Assembly (NCBI GenBank): GCA_017942165.1
Contig: JAGKSB010000015.1
Coordinates: 1-64,000 of the forward strand
DNA length: 64,000 nucleotides
Direction of reading: 5' to 3'
From: Rhinopithecimicrobium faecis
Lineage (GTDB): Bacteria; Bacteroidota; Bacteroidia; Sphingobacteriales; Sphingobacteriaceae
Below are positions 55,934-64,000 of this stretch, one piece after another. Each line of letters starts with the position of its first letter. The first letter of the stretch is position 1. Under the pieces are notes generated by a model. It saw only the letters and a program-made list of their open reading frames with translations. It searched no databases and was not told the origin of the DNA. The translations under genes were made by a program, and so were the position numbers.

Positions 55934-57068
55934 CTGCCACCCAGGCGCCCATACTGAAGCAGGCTTGGAGTAGGTATCCACCGGTGGGCGCTTCCCAGTC
56001 GACCATTTCACCTATGCAATAGACATTGGGGTATTTTGTGAGCGCATAATATTCCGATAGCTCCTCGAATTTGATGCCCCCAGCCGTAGATATAACTTCA
56101 TCTATAGGTCGGAAACTGTGGACTACTACAGGGTATTTCTTGATGCTGGACGCTAGGTTTAAAGGGTCTGTATAGCTTTCTTTAGGCAATTTTTTGAGTA
56201 AGATTATTGCTGTATTACTCAATTTTAGCTCATTTTTTAAGACGCTTGCTACGGGCTTTTTACTTTTTAGGAGCTTTTGCACTTTCTCCAAGCTATAGCT
56301 AGGCTTTAAATCGATGGCTAGCGTTAAAGGGAAGGGGTCATTTCTAAGATAGCGGTTCATAAAATAGAGGGGGGATCCTTCTATACCATAGTTTGAAAAT
56401 ACAAACTCTCCCTGACGTGAATATTCTTTATAGTTTACGACAATATTTTTCAGGTATTGGCCTTCTAGCTCGTTGAAGTCTGCGCAGGTATTAAATCCGG
56501 AGTTCGCTGCTTGGAGCGCTGCTATAGCAATTCCCTTTTCCTGGAAAATAGTAGTCCATAGGCCGTCAGAACCAGTTTTGGACCACGATCCTCCACCTAA
56601 ACCAACGATTAACTTATAAAATTTTTTATGAACTCCATTGATGCATACCGTATCTGAGGTGAAGTCGGTGAACTTTTGCTTATAGAAAATATGTACTCCC
56701 AAGCTGTTAAGCCTGTCGAGCCACGCTTGCAGCACTTGAATAGGCTTGATAGGGGGCTGCGGAAATATCTTTCCTGAGCTTCCTACATAGGTAGGGATTC
56801 CTAAATCCTGAAGCCAACGTCTAGTCTGTTTATTATCAAAATGACTTAGACAGGCGGTCAATTCTTCACGCGAATATCTTTGAATAAACTGTGACATGTC
56901 TTCATCATGCGTCAGGTTAAAGCCTCCATGTCCAGCGACTAAAAATTTACGTGCTGCAGCGGCATTCTGTTCGTAAATTTCCACGCGAAAACCCCGTTCA
57001 GCCAACTTTTGTGCAGCCATTAGATTTGCAGGCCCCGCACCTATAAGAATAATAGGTAATTCATTCAT
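55923..57068 (-). CDS. FAD-dependent flavoprotein (HI0933/BaiN superfamily, TIGR03862 type)
   Basis: The protein has 381 residues. The FAD-binding Rossmann motif GAGPANLMAA starts at residue 11, with EIYEQN for the ribose, GHGGFNLTH as the family signature, and TAGGIKFEEL and WEAPTGGYLLQ near the C-terminus closing the FAD site. The reaction is not known; relatives include 3-dehydro-bile-acid reductases and tRNA/rRNA hydroxylation partners. Convergent with the hexuronate transporter (11-bp overlap). Confidence 0.85.
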   Translation of the reverse strand: MNELPIILIGAGPANLMAAQKLAERGFRVEIYEQNAAAARKFLVAGHGGFNLTHDEDMSQFIQRYSREELTACLSHFDNKQTRRWLQDLGIPTYVGSSGKIFPQPPIKPIQVLQAWLDRLNSLGVHIFYKQKFTDFTSDTVCINGVHKKFYKLIVGLGGGSWSKTGSDGLWTTIFQEKGIAIAALQAANSGFNTCADFNELEGQYLKNIVVNYKEYSRQGEFVFSNYGIEGSPLYFMNRYLRNDPFPLTLAIDLKPSYSLEKVQKLLKSKKPVASVLKNELKLSNTAIILLKKLPKESYTDPLNLASSIKKYPVVVHSFRPIDEVISTAGGIKFEELSEYYALTKYPNVYCIGEMVDWEAPTGGYLLQACFSMGAWVAANL

Positions 57069-57103
57069 TGGCTACAAAAGTAGCTATTTTTAGGATTTAT
57101 TGT

Positions 57104-57280
57104 TTAATCCTCTATGTTTAAAAAGTTGTTATTATCGGAATGATTCCAACTATATTTATTTTCAAACTCAAATGCTATCTGCGTGTCAACCTTAGAGCCT
57201 ACGATGATGGAATTTTCTAAATAAATAATTTGTTTATTTATTATAGGTGAAATAAAAGGTAATCGCTTGTCTTCTTCCAT
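57104..57280 (-). CDS. Small hypothetical protein, 58 residues
   Basis: The frame runs from ATG 57280 to TAA 57104 and encodes MEEDKRLPFISPIINKQI, followed by a beta-rich stretch and the acidic end NFLNIED. Its codons look like those of neighbouring genes and it fills most of the gap between the flavoprotein gene and the repeat/terminator block. No family is recognised. The stop lies 36 bp before the flavoprotein start codon, so the two may be co-transcribed. Confidence 0.5.
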   Translation of the reverse strand: MEEDKRLPFISPIINKQIIYLENSIIVGSKVDTQIAFEFENKYSWNHSDNNNFLNIED

Positions 57281-57427
57281 AATTGTTTTATAATATTATC
57301 CCTTAAGAAAGATATTGTATTAAATATTAATTTAAATTCAATTGTAAATATATTGATTTCAAAGCTATTATCAGTTATTTAATTATGTGATCCTGCGCAT
57401 AAAATTTTATAATTTTGGTCATAAAAA

Positions 57428-57453
57428 AAAGCCTCCCAAATTTTTGGAAGGCT
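57428..57453 (-). terminator. Intrinsic terminator of the PPOX-family gene
   Basis: On the minus strand agccttcc pairs with gggaggct (one G-U pair) and a T-run follows (A-run 57423-57430). The upstream arm is the last unit of the tandem repeat 57448-57530. Confidence 0.8.
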
Positions 57454-57530
57454 CTTTGTCTATTTAAAAAGGCTTTCTGAACATTTAAAAAAGCTCTCTG
57501 AACATTTAAAAAGGCTCTCTGAACATTTTA
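57448..57530. repeat. Four 21-bp tandem repeat units after the PPOX gene
   Basis: Units start at 57448, 57469, 57490 and 57511. The last three read aa(g/a)gct(t/c)tctgaacattt; the first is diverged and forms one arm of the terminator. On the transcript they lie between the stop codon (57541) and the hairpin. Confidence 0.85.
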
Positions 57531-57540
57531 TGGCGGTAAC

Positions 57541-58047
57541 TTATAATTTTAATTCTCCCTCACGGCCAATATCTAAATCTTGACCTGTTACTGCTGCGGT
57601 AGCGACTTTTAATAGGGTCATGAGTTTATTGGTTTTATTATCCCAGTAATGTGCTTCCGAGGGGATAACTTTGAGAATACGGATATTGGGGTCTTCTTTT
57701 CCTTTCTCAAACCACACATCCATAAATTTGTTCCAATATTTCTCAATACGCTCTTTATCTTGTGAAACTTCACCTGTAGCATGGATGCTTAAAAATTTAT
57801 AGTCACCTACATGTGCATAGGCAAGAGAAACTCTGGAATCTTCTACTAAATTCTTAAAAGTATCACTTTCTGCAGAAAACAGAAACCAAATATTTCCATC
57901 CTCATCGACCTCTTGTCTACTCATGGGAATGGTGTAAGGGTAATCCGATTGTTTGGAAAATGTCGAAAGCATACCTACATCGATCGCATTTACGAGGTCA
58001 TTTAACTTTTCTACAGCTTCTTTATTGTTTAAATTTTCTGTGCTCAT
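57541..58047 (-). CDS. Pyridoxamine 5'-phosphate oxidase-family general stress protein
   Basis: The protein has 168 residues with the FMN-binding split-barrel fold. Patterns: GMLSTFSKQSDYPYTIPMS, IWFLFSAESDTFKNL, VSLAYAHVGDYKFLSIHATG and the C-terminal EAHYWDNK typical of the B. subtilis YdaG / general stress protein 26 group. Probably binds a flavin and acts under stress; the substrate is unknown. Confidence 0.9.
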   Translation of the reverse strand: MSTENLNNKEAVEKLNDLVNAIDVGMLSTFSKQSDYPYTIPMSRQEVDEDGNIWFLFSAESDTFKNLVEDSRVSLAYAHVGDYKFLSIHATGEVSQDKERIEKYWNKFMDVWFEKGKEDPNIRILKVIPSEAHYWDNKTNKLMTLLKVATAAVTGQDLDIGREGELKL

Positions 58048-58119
58048 ACGAGTTAATTATTAAACTATGAAATTATTGTCTTGTTAAATACCAACATATC
58101 AGGAGCATAAATGTTTTTA

Positions 58120-58608
58120 TTATTTCAGCTGTTGTAGCTGTGTGTTGTATAGGCCTACAAGTACGGAATTCCCTTCCTTATCTATCCTTAGCGCTCCAAA
58201 TTCAGCAAGTTCATATTTCTCGGCTTCACCTTCTTGAAAGAAATACGATTCAGCGCCAATATTTAAACTCCAAGGGTTGCTATGGGCATACTTTATTAAA
58301 TGCTCCTTGGCAGCTAGCGGCTGCTTATGAGCTTGAAAGCGTACCAAGTGTGCTACCTGATTGGCGTCTAGCTTAACCACACAATAGCCATTCTTCGGGA
58401 TGCTATCTACTTCATGATTTGTCGCTATCTCATAGTTTAAGGCCATATAATCTCCCTGCATTAAAGAGCGGGGATCAACAGGGGCAAGCCTTAGTAATAC
58501 GAGGGTGCCTTCCTTAATAAGGACTTCTTTTTTTGCTATACTATAGTTGCAATATGCAAGAAAGAGGATTAAATTTATAAGAACTATTGCCCATTTATAT
58601 TTTTTCAT
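58120..58608 (-). CDS. GDYXXLXY-motif membrane-anchored protein
   Basis: The protein has 162 residues with an N-terminal membrane helix (~6-24) and an extracytoplasmic domain. The defining motif is GDYMALNY at 52-59. It is the third gene of a set with DUF2157 and DUF4401 proteins and overlaps the DUF4401 gene by 14 bp. The trio recurs in many bacteria; the function is unknown. Confidence 0.88.
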   Translation of the reverse strand: MKKYKWAIVLINLILFLAYCNYSIAKKEVLIKEGTLVLLRLAPVDPRSLMQGDYMALNYEIATNHEVDSIPKNGYCVVKLDANQVAHLVRFQAHKQPLAAKEHLIKYAHSNPWSLNIGAESYFFQEGEAEKYELAEFGALRIDKEGNSVLVGLYNTQLQQLK

Positions 58609-59665
58609 CTGAGAGCAGTTTTTGAGTGAATATATAGACCCCTAAAGCGAGAATCCCTGGGATAATTAGAAGCATAGATTTTACAATTAAGGTAATTTGT
58701 AAATTGTAGTAGAAATAGATAAGAAATCCTATAAAGTAAATTATACCTAAAACAAAACTTGTACGATAATTCACCTGATAGCTTAGTAGAATAATGAGGA
58801 GGCTGCCGGTGATGCCCAAAGAATAAGTGGTCGGTAAAATAAAAAGAGTCATAAATGCATAGATTCCAATTTTATGAACTTTATTGCTCAGTGCTAAGTT
58901 TTCCATAATTCTGTAGACAACCCAAGCTATCACAGCTACCAACGCCACCGCATTAAGCCAGTGATTTACAAGTGATAGTTCGCTTGGAGTGTAGTTGGTT
59001 AGGTAGTTTAGACAATTTAGAAAGGCAATTACGAGCGCTATTCGAATAGGTTTATAGCGGATATTCATCCATTTAGACCGTGTAATAATCTTTCCCTCAT
59101 TCAAGAATACATAGCTTGTAAGTAATCCTAAAAGCGTGATTATATATACGGTGTATTCGTATAAGAAATTAGACACAAATAAGAACAATAGTGCGCCAAT
59201 AAGGGTCAGTACAGCAAAGAATACGTGGACGTAATTCTCTACGAGCAGGAGGGTGCCTATGCTTATCAGCAGGATAAGTGAAGCAATGATATTTTCAGAA
59301 GCTTCCAGCTGTATTAATGCTGCAGCTATTACAATAAGTCCGATTAAGTAGGAAGATATGGATAGCGCATCATACGTAATTTTCTTACTGAACTTACTTA
59401 TCAATAGGCTTCCAACAATACTCATAGCCCCCACGATACTCAGTGCCATAGGGGAATCATAAAACCCTGCTACATAGAGAAATCCTATAAAGGTTAGGTT
59501 TCCAAAGATAGCTCCGCAGATAGCGAGTATTTTGAGCGCAATAGATTGTTCTTCCGTATTCTTTTGATATGCTTGTCTAATTGCTTCTTCATCCATTGAA
59601 AAGGAAGGCCCTTGCTTTTCCTTGATGAGTGAAAATAGCTGCTCCATGTTTTCTTTATTCCTCAT
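58595..59665 (-). CDS. DUF4401 multi-spanning membrane protein
   Basis: The protein has 356 residues. After a soluble N-terminus (~1-40) come about ten membrane helices, the DUF4401 pattern. Start at 59665; an in-frame ATG at 59647 (MEQLFSLIK) is the alternative and would remove the overlap with the DUF2157 gene. Co-expressed with its neighbours; role unknown. Confidence 0.85.
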   Translation of the reverse strand: MRNKENMEQLFSLIKEKQGPSFSMDEEAIRQAYQKNTEEQSIALKILAICGAIFGNLTFIGFLYVAGFYDSPMALSIVGAMSIVGSLLISKFSKKITYDALSISSYLIGLIVIAAALIQLEASENIIASLILLISIGTLLLVENYVHVFFAVLTLIGALLFLFVSNFLYEYTVYIITLLGLLTSYVFLNEGKIITRSKWMNIRYKPIRIALVIAFLNCLNYLTNYTPSELSLVNHWLNAVALVAVIAWVVYRIMENLALSNKVHKIGIYAFMTLFILPTTYSLGITGSLLIILLSYQVNYRTSFVLGIIYFIGFLIYFYYNLQITLIVKSMLLIIPGILALGVYIFTQKLLSDEKI

Positions 59666-60626
59666 TTTTCCAAGTTTTTTGTATGCCTAAGAGGCTTTTT
59701 ACAACAATTATTACAGCAAAAATACTAAAGGCACTTGTGATAAGAAGGCCAATTTCATCGTCCATCTCTCTTATAAAAAAAGAGTTAATAAGGATTATTA
59801 TGCTTAAAGGGATAAGAGTTAGGTAGCTGCTATTGCGCTTCTTGAAGCCATAGTAAAGCCCTGAAGCATAGAGAATGGCTATTAGTGTAAGCGTTACAAT
59901 AGGGTAGTTGCTCTCATTGCTAAAAATAATATATTCAGCAGCAATGGTGCTGAAACTTACAGCGGATAGTAAGAGCACGGTGGTAAACCAATTCGGGAAT
60001 ATCACCGCTACCTGTTGGCTATTTTCCAGTATTTTATTGGCCAGTAAACTGCAAATGAGAAAGATGGTATTGATAATAAATAAGGAATTTATTATAACTT
60101 CTGAGGACCAGTCTACGGCTACTTGCTCAGCATAAAAATAAAATGTTAGGTTAATTAGCAGTATATAGATAAGCCATAAAGGGGGGAAATTGGCCAGTAT
60201 TACCCAGAGGGTAATAAATAGCGTCCATGCTAAGAAAAAGTCATACGCATTAGCACCCGTTTGATAAATCTGTCCGTAGACGGCAAAGAAGATACCCACT
60301 AGAACGGCCGCAGCAGTGAGCACAAATTGCCTGCTGAGGGGGTTGATTTTTTTCGAAAAGGAGCAAAGTGTCGTTCCAATAATCAGGGCTTCAATAAGAC
60401 CTAATTTCACAAATTTGTGTAATTCAGCCCAGTTGTAAGCAAAGAAGAAGATGATGCCTGCGAGGGTTAAGCTTACACCTAGTGTTAGTAAAGCTCGTTT
60501 GCAAAACATTTTCCAATCTTCTTTATTCCTATAAACTTGGGTTTGAAAGAGCTGTTCAGCAGTATCCGCATTCAAGTTACTGTGCCTGCTGACAATGTGT
60601 ATGTCATCGCTGTTTATCTTTTTCAT
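59655..60626 (-). CDS. DUF2157 membrane protein
   Basis: The protein has 323 residues. A short cytosolic N-terminus ends in LFQTQVYRNKEDWKMFCKRA before about ten membrane helices. The motif AVYGQIYQTGANAYDFFLAW is typical of DUF2157. First gene of the DUF2157-DUF4401-GDYXXLXY operon (overlaps of 11 and 14 bp), which suggests a membrane complex. Confidence 0.88.
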   Translation of the reverse strand: MKKINSDDIHIVSRHSNLNADTAEQLFQTQVYRNKEDWKMFCKRALLTLGVSLTLAGIIFFFAYNWAELHKFVKLGLIEALIIGTTLCSFSKKINPLSRQFVLTAAAVLVGIFFAVYGQIYQTGANAYDFFLAWTLFITLWVILANFPPLWLIYILLINLTFYFYAEQVAVDWSSEVIINSLFIINTIFLICSLLANKILENSQQVAVIFPNWFTTVLLLSAVSFSTIAAEYIIFSNESNYPIVTLTLIAILYASGLYYGFKKRNSSYLTLIPLSIIILINSFFIREMDDEIGLLITSAFSIFAVIIVVKSLLGIQKTWKNEE

Positions 60627-60674
60627 TCGTCGTTTTATGAGTGTAAATAAGCGTTTAATTAGTGGGCGATTTTG

Positions 60675-61907
60675 TTAGTCTTTGCTGATATGGCTATTTA
60701 GGTAATTTATAAAGAAGCTTTTTGATAAAGCTGCAGTTATATTATTTTCCGATATCGTGGAAAGTACAATTTCCGAATTTTTCAAAATTCGTCCCATAGC
60801 ATAGGTTTGAATTTGCTGCTGAATTGGGATTGTAATTAATTTATTCGCTTTTGCGAATACACCGGAAAGGACCACTTTTTCAGGGTTGAATATTTGTATA
60901 AATATTGAAATTGCTTTTCCTAAATTCTGCCCTAGTTCATTAATTAGCACGATGGCGTACTGATCACCATCGAGTGCCGCATCAATAATATGGATCGGTA
61001 AAATATCTTCAGATTTAATTTTATTGGTGATGAGTGTGGGCACGTTATTATTGATATCTTTTCTCGCTTTGGTACTTAATGCTAGCCCGGAAGCTACAGT
61101 TTCCAAACAGCCTCTTTTTCCACAGTAGCAGAGTTCCCCATTTTCAATAAAGTTTATATGTCCCATTTCTCCTGAAAAGCCATTTTTTCCTGTTAGCACT
61201 TCGCCCTTAGCAACAATCCCTAAAGCCATCCCCCAATCCATTAAGATGGTAAGCCCATGATCAATTTGCTGGAGTGCCCCGAAATATTGCTCCGCATAGG
61301 TGGCATTTTTGGTATCGTTGATTAAGAAAATATCTTTTTGAAAACGTTGTTCAAAATAGGCTTTTAAGTTGATGTCTGGGTCATATAGATAGGAGTAGTT
61401 TACGCCTTGATTGCCATCTATTAAGCCAGGCATCGCAATCGCAATTCCAAGATATTGCGAAGGTAAGATCTGATGATCAGCGATAAATTCTTTAATTAGA
61501 TTCGCAAGATTTAGTAGCCCTTCACTACGGCTTGAAAGATCGGAAGTGACCGTTATGGCCTGCTTTAATATGATCGTGTTATTGTCAATTAAAGAAATCT
61601 TTATTGATTTAATTTGTATTTCTACACATAGAATTTGAAAGAGGCACTCCGATAAATTATAGAGATTTGGCTTTCTACCTCCGAAGGATTCTCCTCGATC
61701 CGTAGGTAGGATAATTCCTTGCTCAATCAATTCTACTAAGATTGAATTTACGGTTGGAAAACTTAAATTCAATTTTCTAATTAGGTCGTTTACTGCAATA
61801 CCATCATGCCTATACACCTCTCTTATTATTTTAAGTTTTTTCTGTGCAGTGCGTAGTTGTTTAGCATCCTTAGTAGGCTTTAATAAATCACTGAATTTCG
61901 AAATCAT
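60675..61907 (-). CDS. ROK-family transcriptional regulator (NagC/XylR/Mlc-like)
   Basis: The protein has 410 residues. An N-terminal winged HTH (~20-85; IAVNDLIRKLNLSFPTVNSI) precedes a ROK domain. The zinc motif is clear (GHINF...GELCYCGKRGCLE, CxCGxxGCxE). The ATP-site GxxxG and the sugar-kinase ENDAN box are altered (LINDTKNATYAEQ), fitting a sensor rather than a kinase. It is divergent from the susC-type gene at 62132, whose promoter is a likely target; the ligand is probably a sugar or sugar phosphate. Confidence 0.92.
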   Translation of the reverse strand: MISKFSDLLKPTKDAKQLRTAQKKLKIIREVYRHDGIAVNDLIRKLNLSFPTVNSILVELIEQGIILPTDRGESFGGRKPNLYNLSECLFQILCVEIQIKSIKISLIDNNTIILKQAITVTSDLSSRSEGLLNLANLIKEFIADHQILPSQYLGIAIAMPGLIDGNQGVNYSYLYDPDINLKAYFEQRFQKDIFLINDTKNATYAEQYFGALQQIDHGLTILMDWGMALGIVAKGEVLTGKNGFSGEMGHINFIENGELCYCGKRGCLETVASGLALSTKARKDINNNVPTLITNKIKSEDILPIHIIDAALDGDQYAIVLINELGQNLGKAISIFIQIFNPEKVVLSGVFAKANKLITIPIQQQIQTYAMGRILKNSEIVLSTISENNITAALSKSFFINYLNSHISKD

Positions 61908-61945
61908 CCTTAAAAATATTAGTTTATAGGTTTATTGAATATAGA

Positions 61946-62007
61946 AATAATTAAGTGATTATTAAAATAATTTTTTCGTTCATTAAAAAAATTAATAAAG
62001 TTTATTA
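61946..62007. promoter_or_regulatory. Two AT-rich palindromes, candidate ROK operators
   Basis: AATAAT-N6-ATTATT (61946-61963) and TAATAAA-G-TTTATTA (61993-62007), both perfect, lie between the ROK gene and the divergent susC gene. Known NagC/Mlc sites are AT-rich palindromes of similar size. The low complexity makes chance matches possible. Confidence 0.4.
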
Positions 62008-62131
62008 TTAAAATTCATTTTTTTACTATATTAACTACTGATTACTAACTAAATAAGAAAGGAGGCCCTTTTTCCTTAAAAAACATTAAAAATATAAACC
62101 AATTATATAACAATTATGATACAATTAAATT

Positions 62132-64000
62132 ATGAAAAGACTTCTAATCTTATTTTTATTTTTAGGCCAGTATGCCATAATACTGGCACAAGAGGCTAAG
62201 GTGGTAACGGGAACCATCAAGGACAATTTAAATCGGGCGGTAGCCAACGCAAGTGTTTTACTGAAGGGAACCAATATTGGTACTGTTTCAGATGCGGGGG
62301 GTAATTTTGAAATTAAAACACCTACGAGCGCGAGCACAACCTTAATTATTTCTGGTGTAGGATATTCTGATCAGGAGATTAATGTTTTTAACAAGAGCAG
62401 GCTTACTGTTATTATGCAGGAGCAGCATATAGGCTTAGATGAAGTTGTCGTAGTCGGTTTTTCGAGTATTGAGCGTAAGCACGTTGCTTCATCTGTATCG
62501 CAGATGGATATCGAAAAAACTAAGAATCGGCCGATTTTAAAATTGGAGCAGGCATTTGCAGGAACTATTCCTGGGGTAACGATGCTTCAAGGGAATAATC
62601 TTCCCGGTGCAAGACCTGGGAATATTTCTATACGTGGGGTAAGCACCTTACAAAATGCCAATCCTTTAGTGATTGTTGATGGTATGGAGCAGTCGCTTTC
62701 AGATATTGACCCCAATCAAATCAAAAGCCTTACTGTTTTAAAAGATGCCGCTTCCACATCGATGTACGGTTCACGCGGAGCAAATGGGGTAATTATTATT
62801 GAAACTGAACGTGGGGCTACGGGACAGTTTAAAGTCGATGTAAATGCATGGGCAGCAATAGATAACCCGATAGATAGGCCTGAATTTGTGAATGCAGAGA
62901 AATACATGCGTCTGAATAATGAGGCGCGAGGTTACCAAAAGCAGTCCTTATTATTTACCGATGAAGATATTCAGAAAGCCGCTACAGGTGAGACTAAAAG
63001 TGTGAATTGGTTAGATGAAGTAATTCAGAAGAAATCATTTTCCCAAAATGAATCAGCGAGTGTTTCTGGTGGTGGTGGTGTGGGAACTTTTAACTTAATG
63101 TTGGGTCATACACAGCAGAGTGGATTAAATGATATTGAGGGTTCACGTCGCTTCTCTGCCCGCTTTAATACGAATGTAAATATCGCCAATAAATTTGTGC
63201 TACTAGCCGACTTTTATGCATTAAGAAATCAATATGATCGCTTGATGGCGAATGACGATGGAAATGGTTTGTATCAGGTGGCATGGCGTATGAATCCTAC
63301 GCAGCAGCCCTTCTATAAGTCGGACCTTCCAGAGCATTATATGTTGCACAATAATTTAAATCCATTAGCCTCCATCAACCGTGGCGGAAAGAAAAGTTAT
63401 TTAGATGACCGCAGTACGATAAACCTTCGTCCTAAATATTTTATCAATCAGAATTTAAATATTGAAGCGAATGTTTCCTATATGATTAATAAATCAGCGA
63501 ATAAATCCGTTCGTGAGACATTTAAATTTTATGATGCTAATGGCAAGCCTGCAACCATATGGAGTAATAGCGTTACGTCAAGTCAGGGGATTTCAGAATC
63601 TCAAATTACGGCGCGCGCTTTAATAAACTACACCAAAGATTTGCGTGGAGACAAAGATAAAATCTATTTTACTGCAGGTACAGAAATGATGAATTATGCT
63701 TACACCAACTACAAGGAGGTTAATAAAGCATCTTTCTTCGGGAAGTTGAATTACTCTTTCGATAATAGATACCTATTGGAGTTAACAGGTCGTAGCGATG
63801 GTAGTTCCAAATTTGCGCCGGGTAAAAAATGGGGTTTCTTCCCTTCAGGAGCTATTGCTTGGAATATGCATAATGAAGGATTTATGCGTTCTTTAAAAGA
63901 GTCTGGAGCGATTACAAATTTTAAACTCCGTGGTTCCTACGGATTAATAGGTAATGAAAATGTGGAGCCGTATTTATGGCAGGAGAGTGTAAACACTTGG
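62132..64000 (+). CDS. SusC/RagA-family TonB-dependent transporter (3' end beyond window)
   Basis: 623 codons from ATG 62132 to the right edge, without a stop. A signal peptide (1-20, ends ILAQ) is followed by the CarboxypepD_reg-like domain (~23-95), the TonB-box-like LDEVVVVGFSSIERK, the plug (~110-225, ending SMYGSRGANGVIIIE) and barrel strands. The start frame is confirmed by reading the codons through. A SusD partner is expected downstream. The divergent ROK regulator suggests sugar-controlled expression. Confidence 0.93.
   Translation, partial: MKRLLILFLFLGQYAIILAQEAKVVTGTIKDNLNRAVANASVLLKGTNIGTVSDAGGNFEIKTPTSASTTLIISGVGYSDQEINVFNKSRLTVIMQEQHIGLDEVVVVGFSSIERKHVASSVSQMDIEKTKNRPILKLEQAFAGTIPGVTMLQGNNLPGARPGNISIRGVSTLQNANPLVIVDGMEQSLSDIDPNQIKSLTVLKDAASTSMYGSRGANGVIIIETERGATGQFKVDVNAWAAIDNPIDRPEFVNAEKYMRLNNEARGYQKQSLLFTDEDIQKAATGETKSVNWLDEVIQKKSFSQNESASVSGGGGVGTFNLMLGHTQQSGLNDIEGSRRFSARFNTNVNIANKFVLLADFYALRNQYDRLMANDDGNGLYQVAWRMNPTQQPFYKSDLPEHYMLHNNLNPLASINRGGKKSYLDDRSTINLRPKYFINQNLNIEANVSYMINKSANKSVRETFKFYDANGKPATIWSNSVTSSQGISESQITARALINYTKDLRGDKDKIYFTAGTEMMNYAYTNYKEVNKASFFGKLNYSFDNRYLLELTGRSDGSSKFAPGKKWGFFPSGAIAWNMHNEGFMRSLKESGAITNFKLRGSYGLIGNENVEPYLWQESVNTW

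Noticed and set aside
62058..62066. AAAGGAGGC, a perfect Shine-Dalgarno-like sequence upstream of the second susC
   Set aside because: It is ~67 bp before the ATG with no start codon at a suitable distance, and this phylum rarely uses Shine-Dalgarno sequences.

Overview
The window is chromosomal DNA of a Bacteroidota bacterium, most likely a Sphingobacterium-like member of the Sphingobacteriaceae. The evidence is moderate-to-low GC, SusC/SusD pairs, TAnnTTTG-type -7 promoter boxes (sometimes with a TTG-type -33 box), almost no Shine-Dalgarno sequences, many lipoproteins and secreted proteins, and several families largely restricted to Bacteroidota (DUF4954, DUF4838, YaiO-type barrels). Most of it is ordinary chromosomal backbone. 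The only mobile DNA seen is the end of an IS256-type insertion sequence at the left edge, which has cut off a secreted TPR-type protein.

Layout. 1-617: IS256 end and a truncated gene. 976-9152: a tight five-gene operon (HEAT-repeat membrane protein, processive GT2 synthase, TPR/YaiO outer-membrane barrel, DUF4838 lipoprotein, DUF1573-like lipoprotein) that looks like a synthase-dependent exopolysaccharide export machine and is the best candidate for an undescribed system. 9181-10587: OmpA-type lipoprotein and a small unknown. 10742-11071: three tandem tRNA-Phe genes with promoter and terminator. 11266-16663: mnmA, an iron alcohol dehydrogenase, and the glycolytic operon pfkA / BadF-type kinase / gapA. 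16821-23940: a NUDIX-type regulator, then a TetR-controlled tripartite RND efflux operon with a palindrome inside its promoter. 24213-28353: glmS coupled to a DUF4954 beta-helix protein. 28371-30270: trpB and a HAD phosphatase. 30462-36274: the four-gene exonuclease / ATP-dependent ligase / DExH helicase / phosphoesterase DNA-repair operon. 36329-43160: acyltransferase, exported catalase with periplasmic ankyrin partner, SPFH protein, cation diffusion facilitator, HopJ-family protein and small unknowns. 43397-48278: a SusC/SusD pair. 48333-51395: fatty acyl-CoA ligase and dicarboxylate symporter. 51611-55933: hexuronate catabolism (tagaturonate reductase, uronate isomerase, transporter). 55923-60626: flavoprotein, stress PPOX protein and the DUF2157/DUF4401/GDYXXLXY membrane operon. 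60675-64000: a ROK regulator divergent from a second SusC gene that runs off the right edge.

Window-wide, short tandem duplications (19-24 bp, 2-4 copies) sit in or next to 3'-end hairpins at four places. Two genes too short for routine ORF calling (27 and 58 codons) look plausible. The palindromes upstream of both susC genes are possible operators. All functional statements rest on reading the sequence and on family knowledge; no database search was run.
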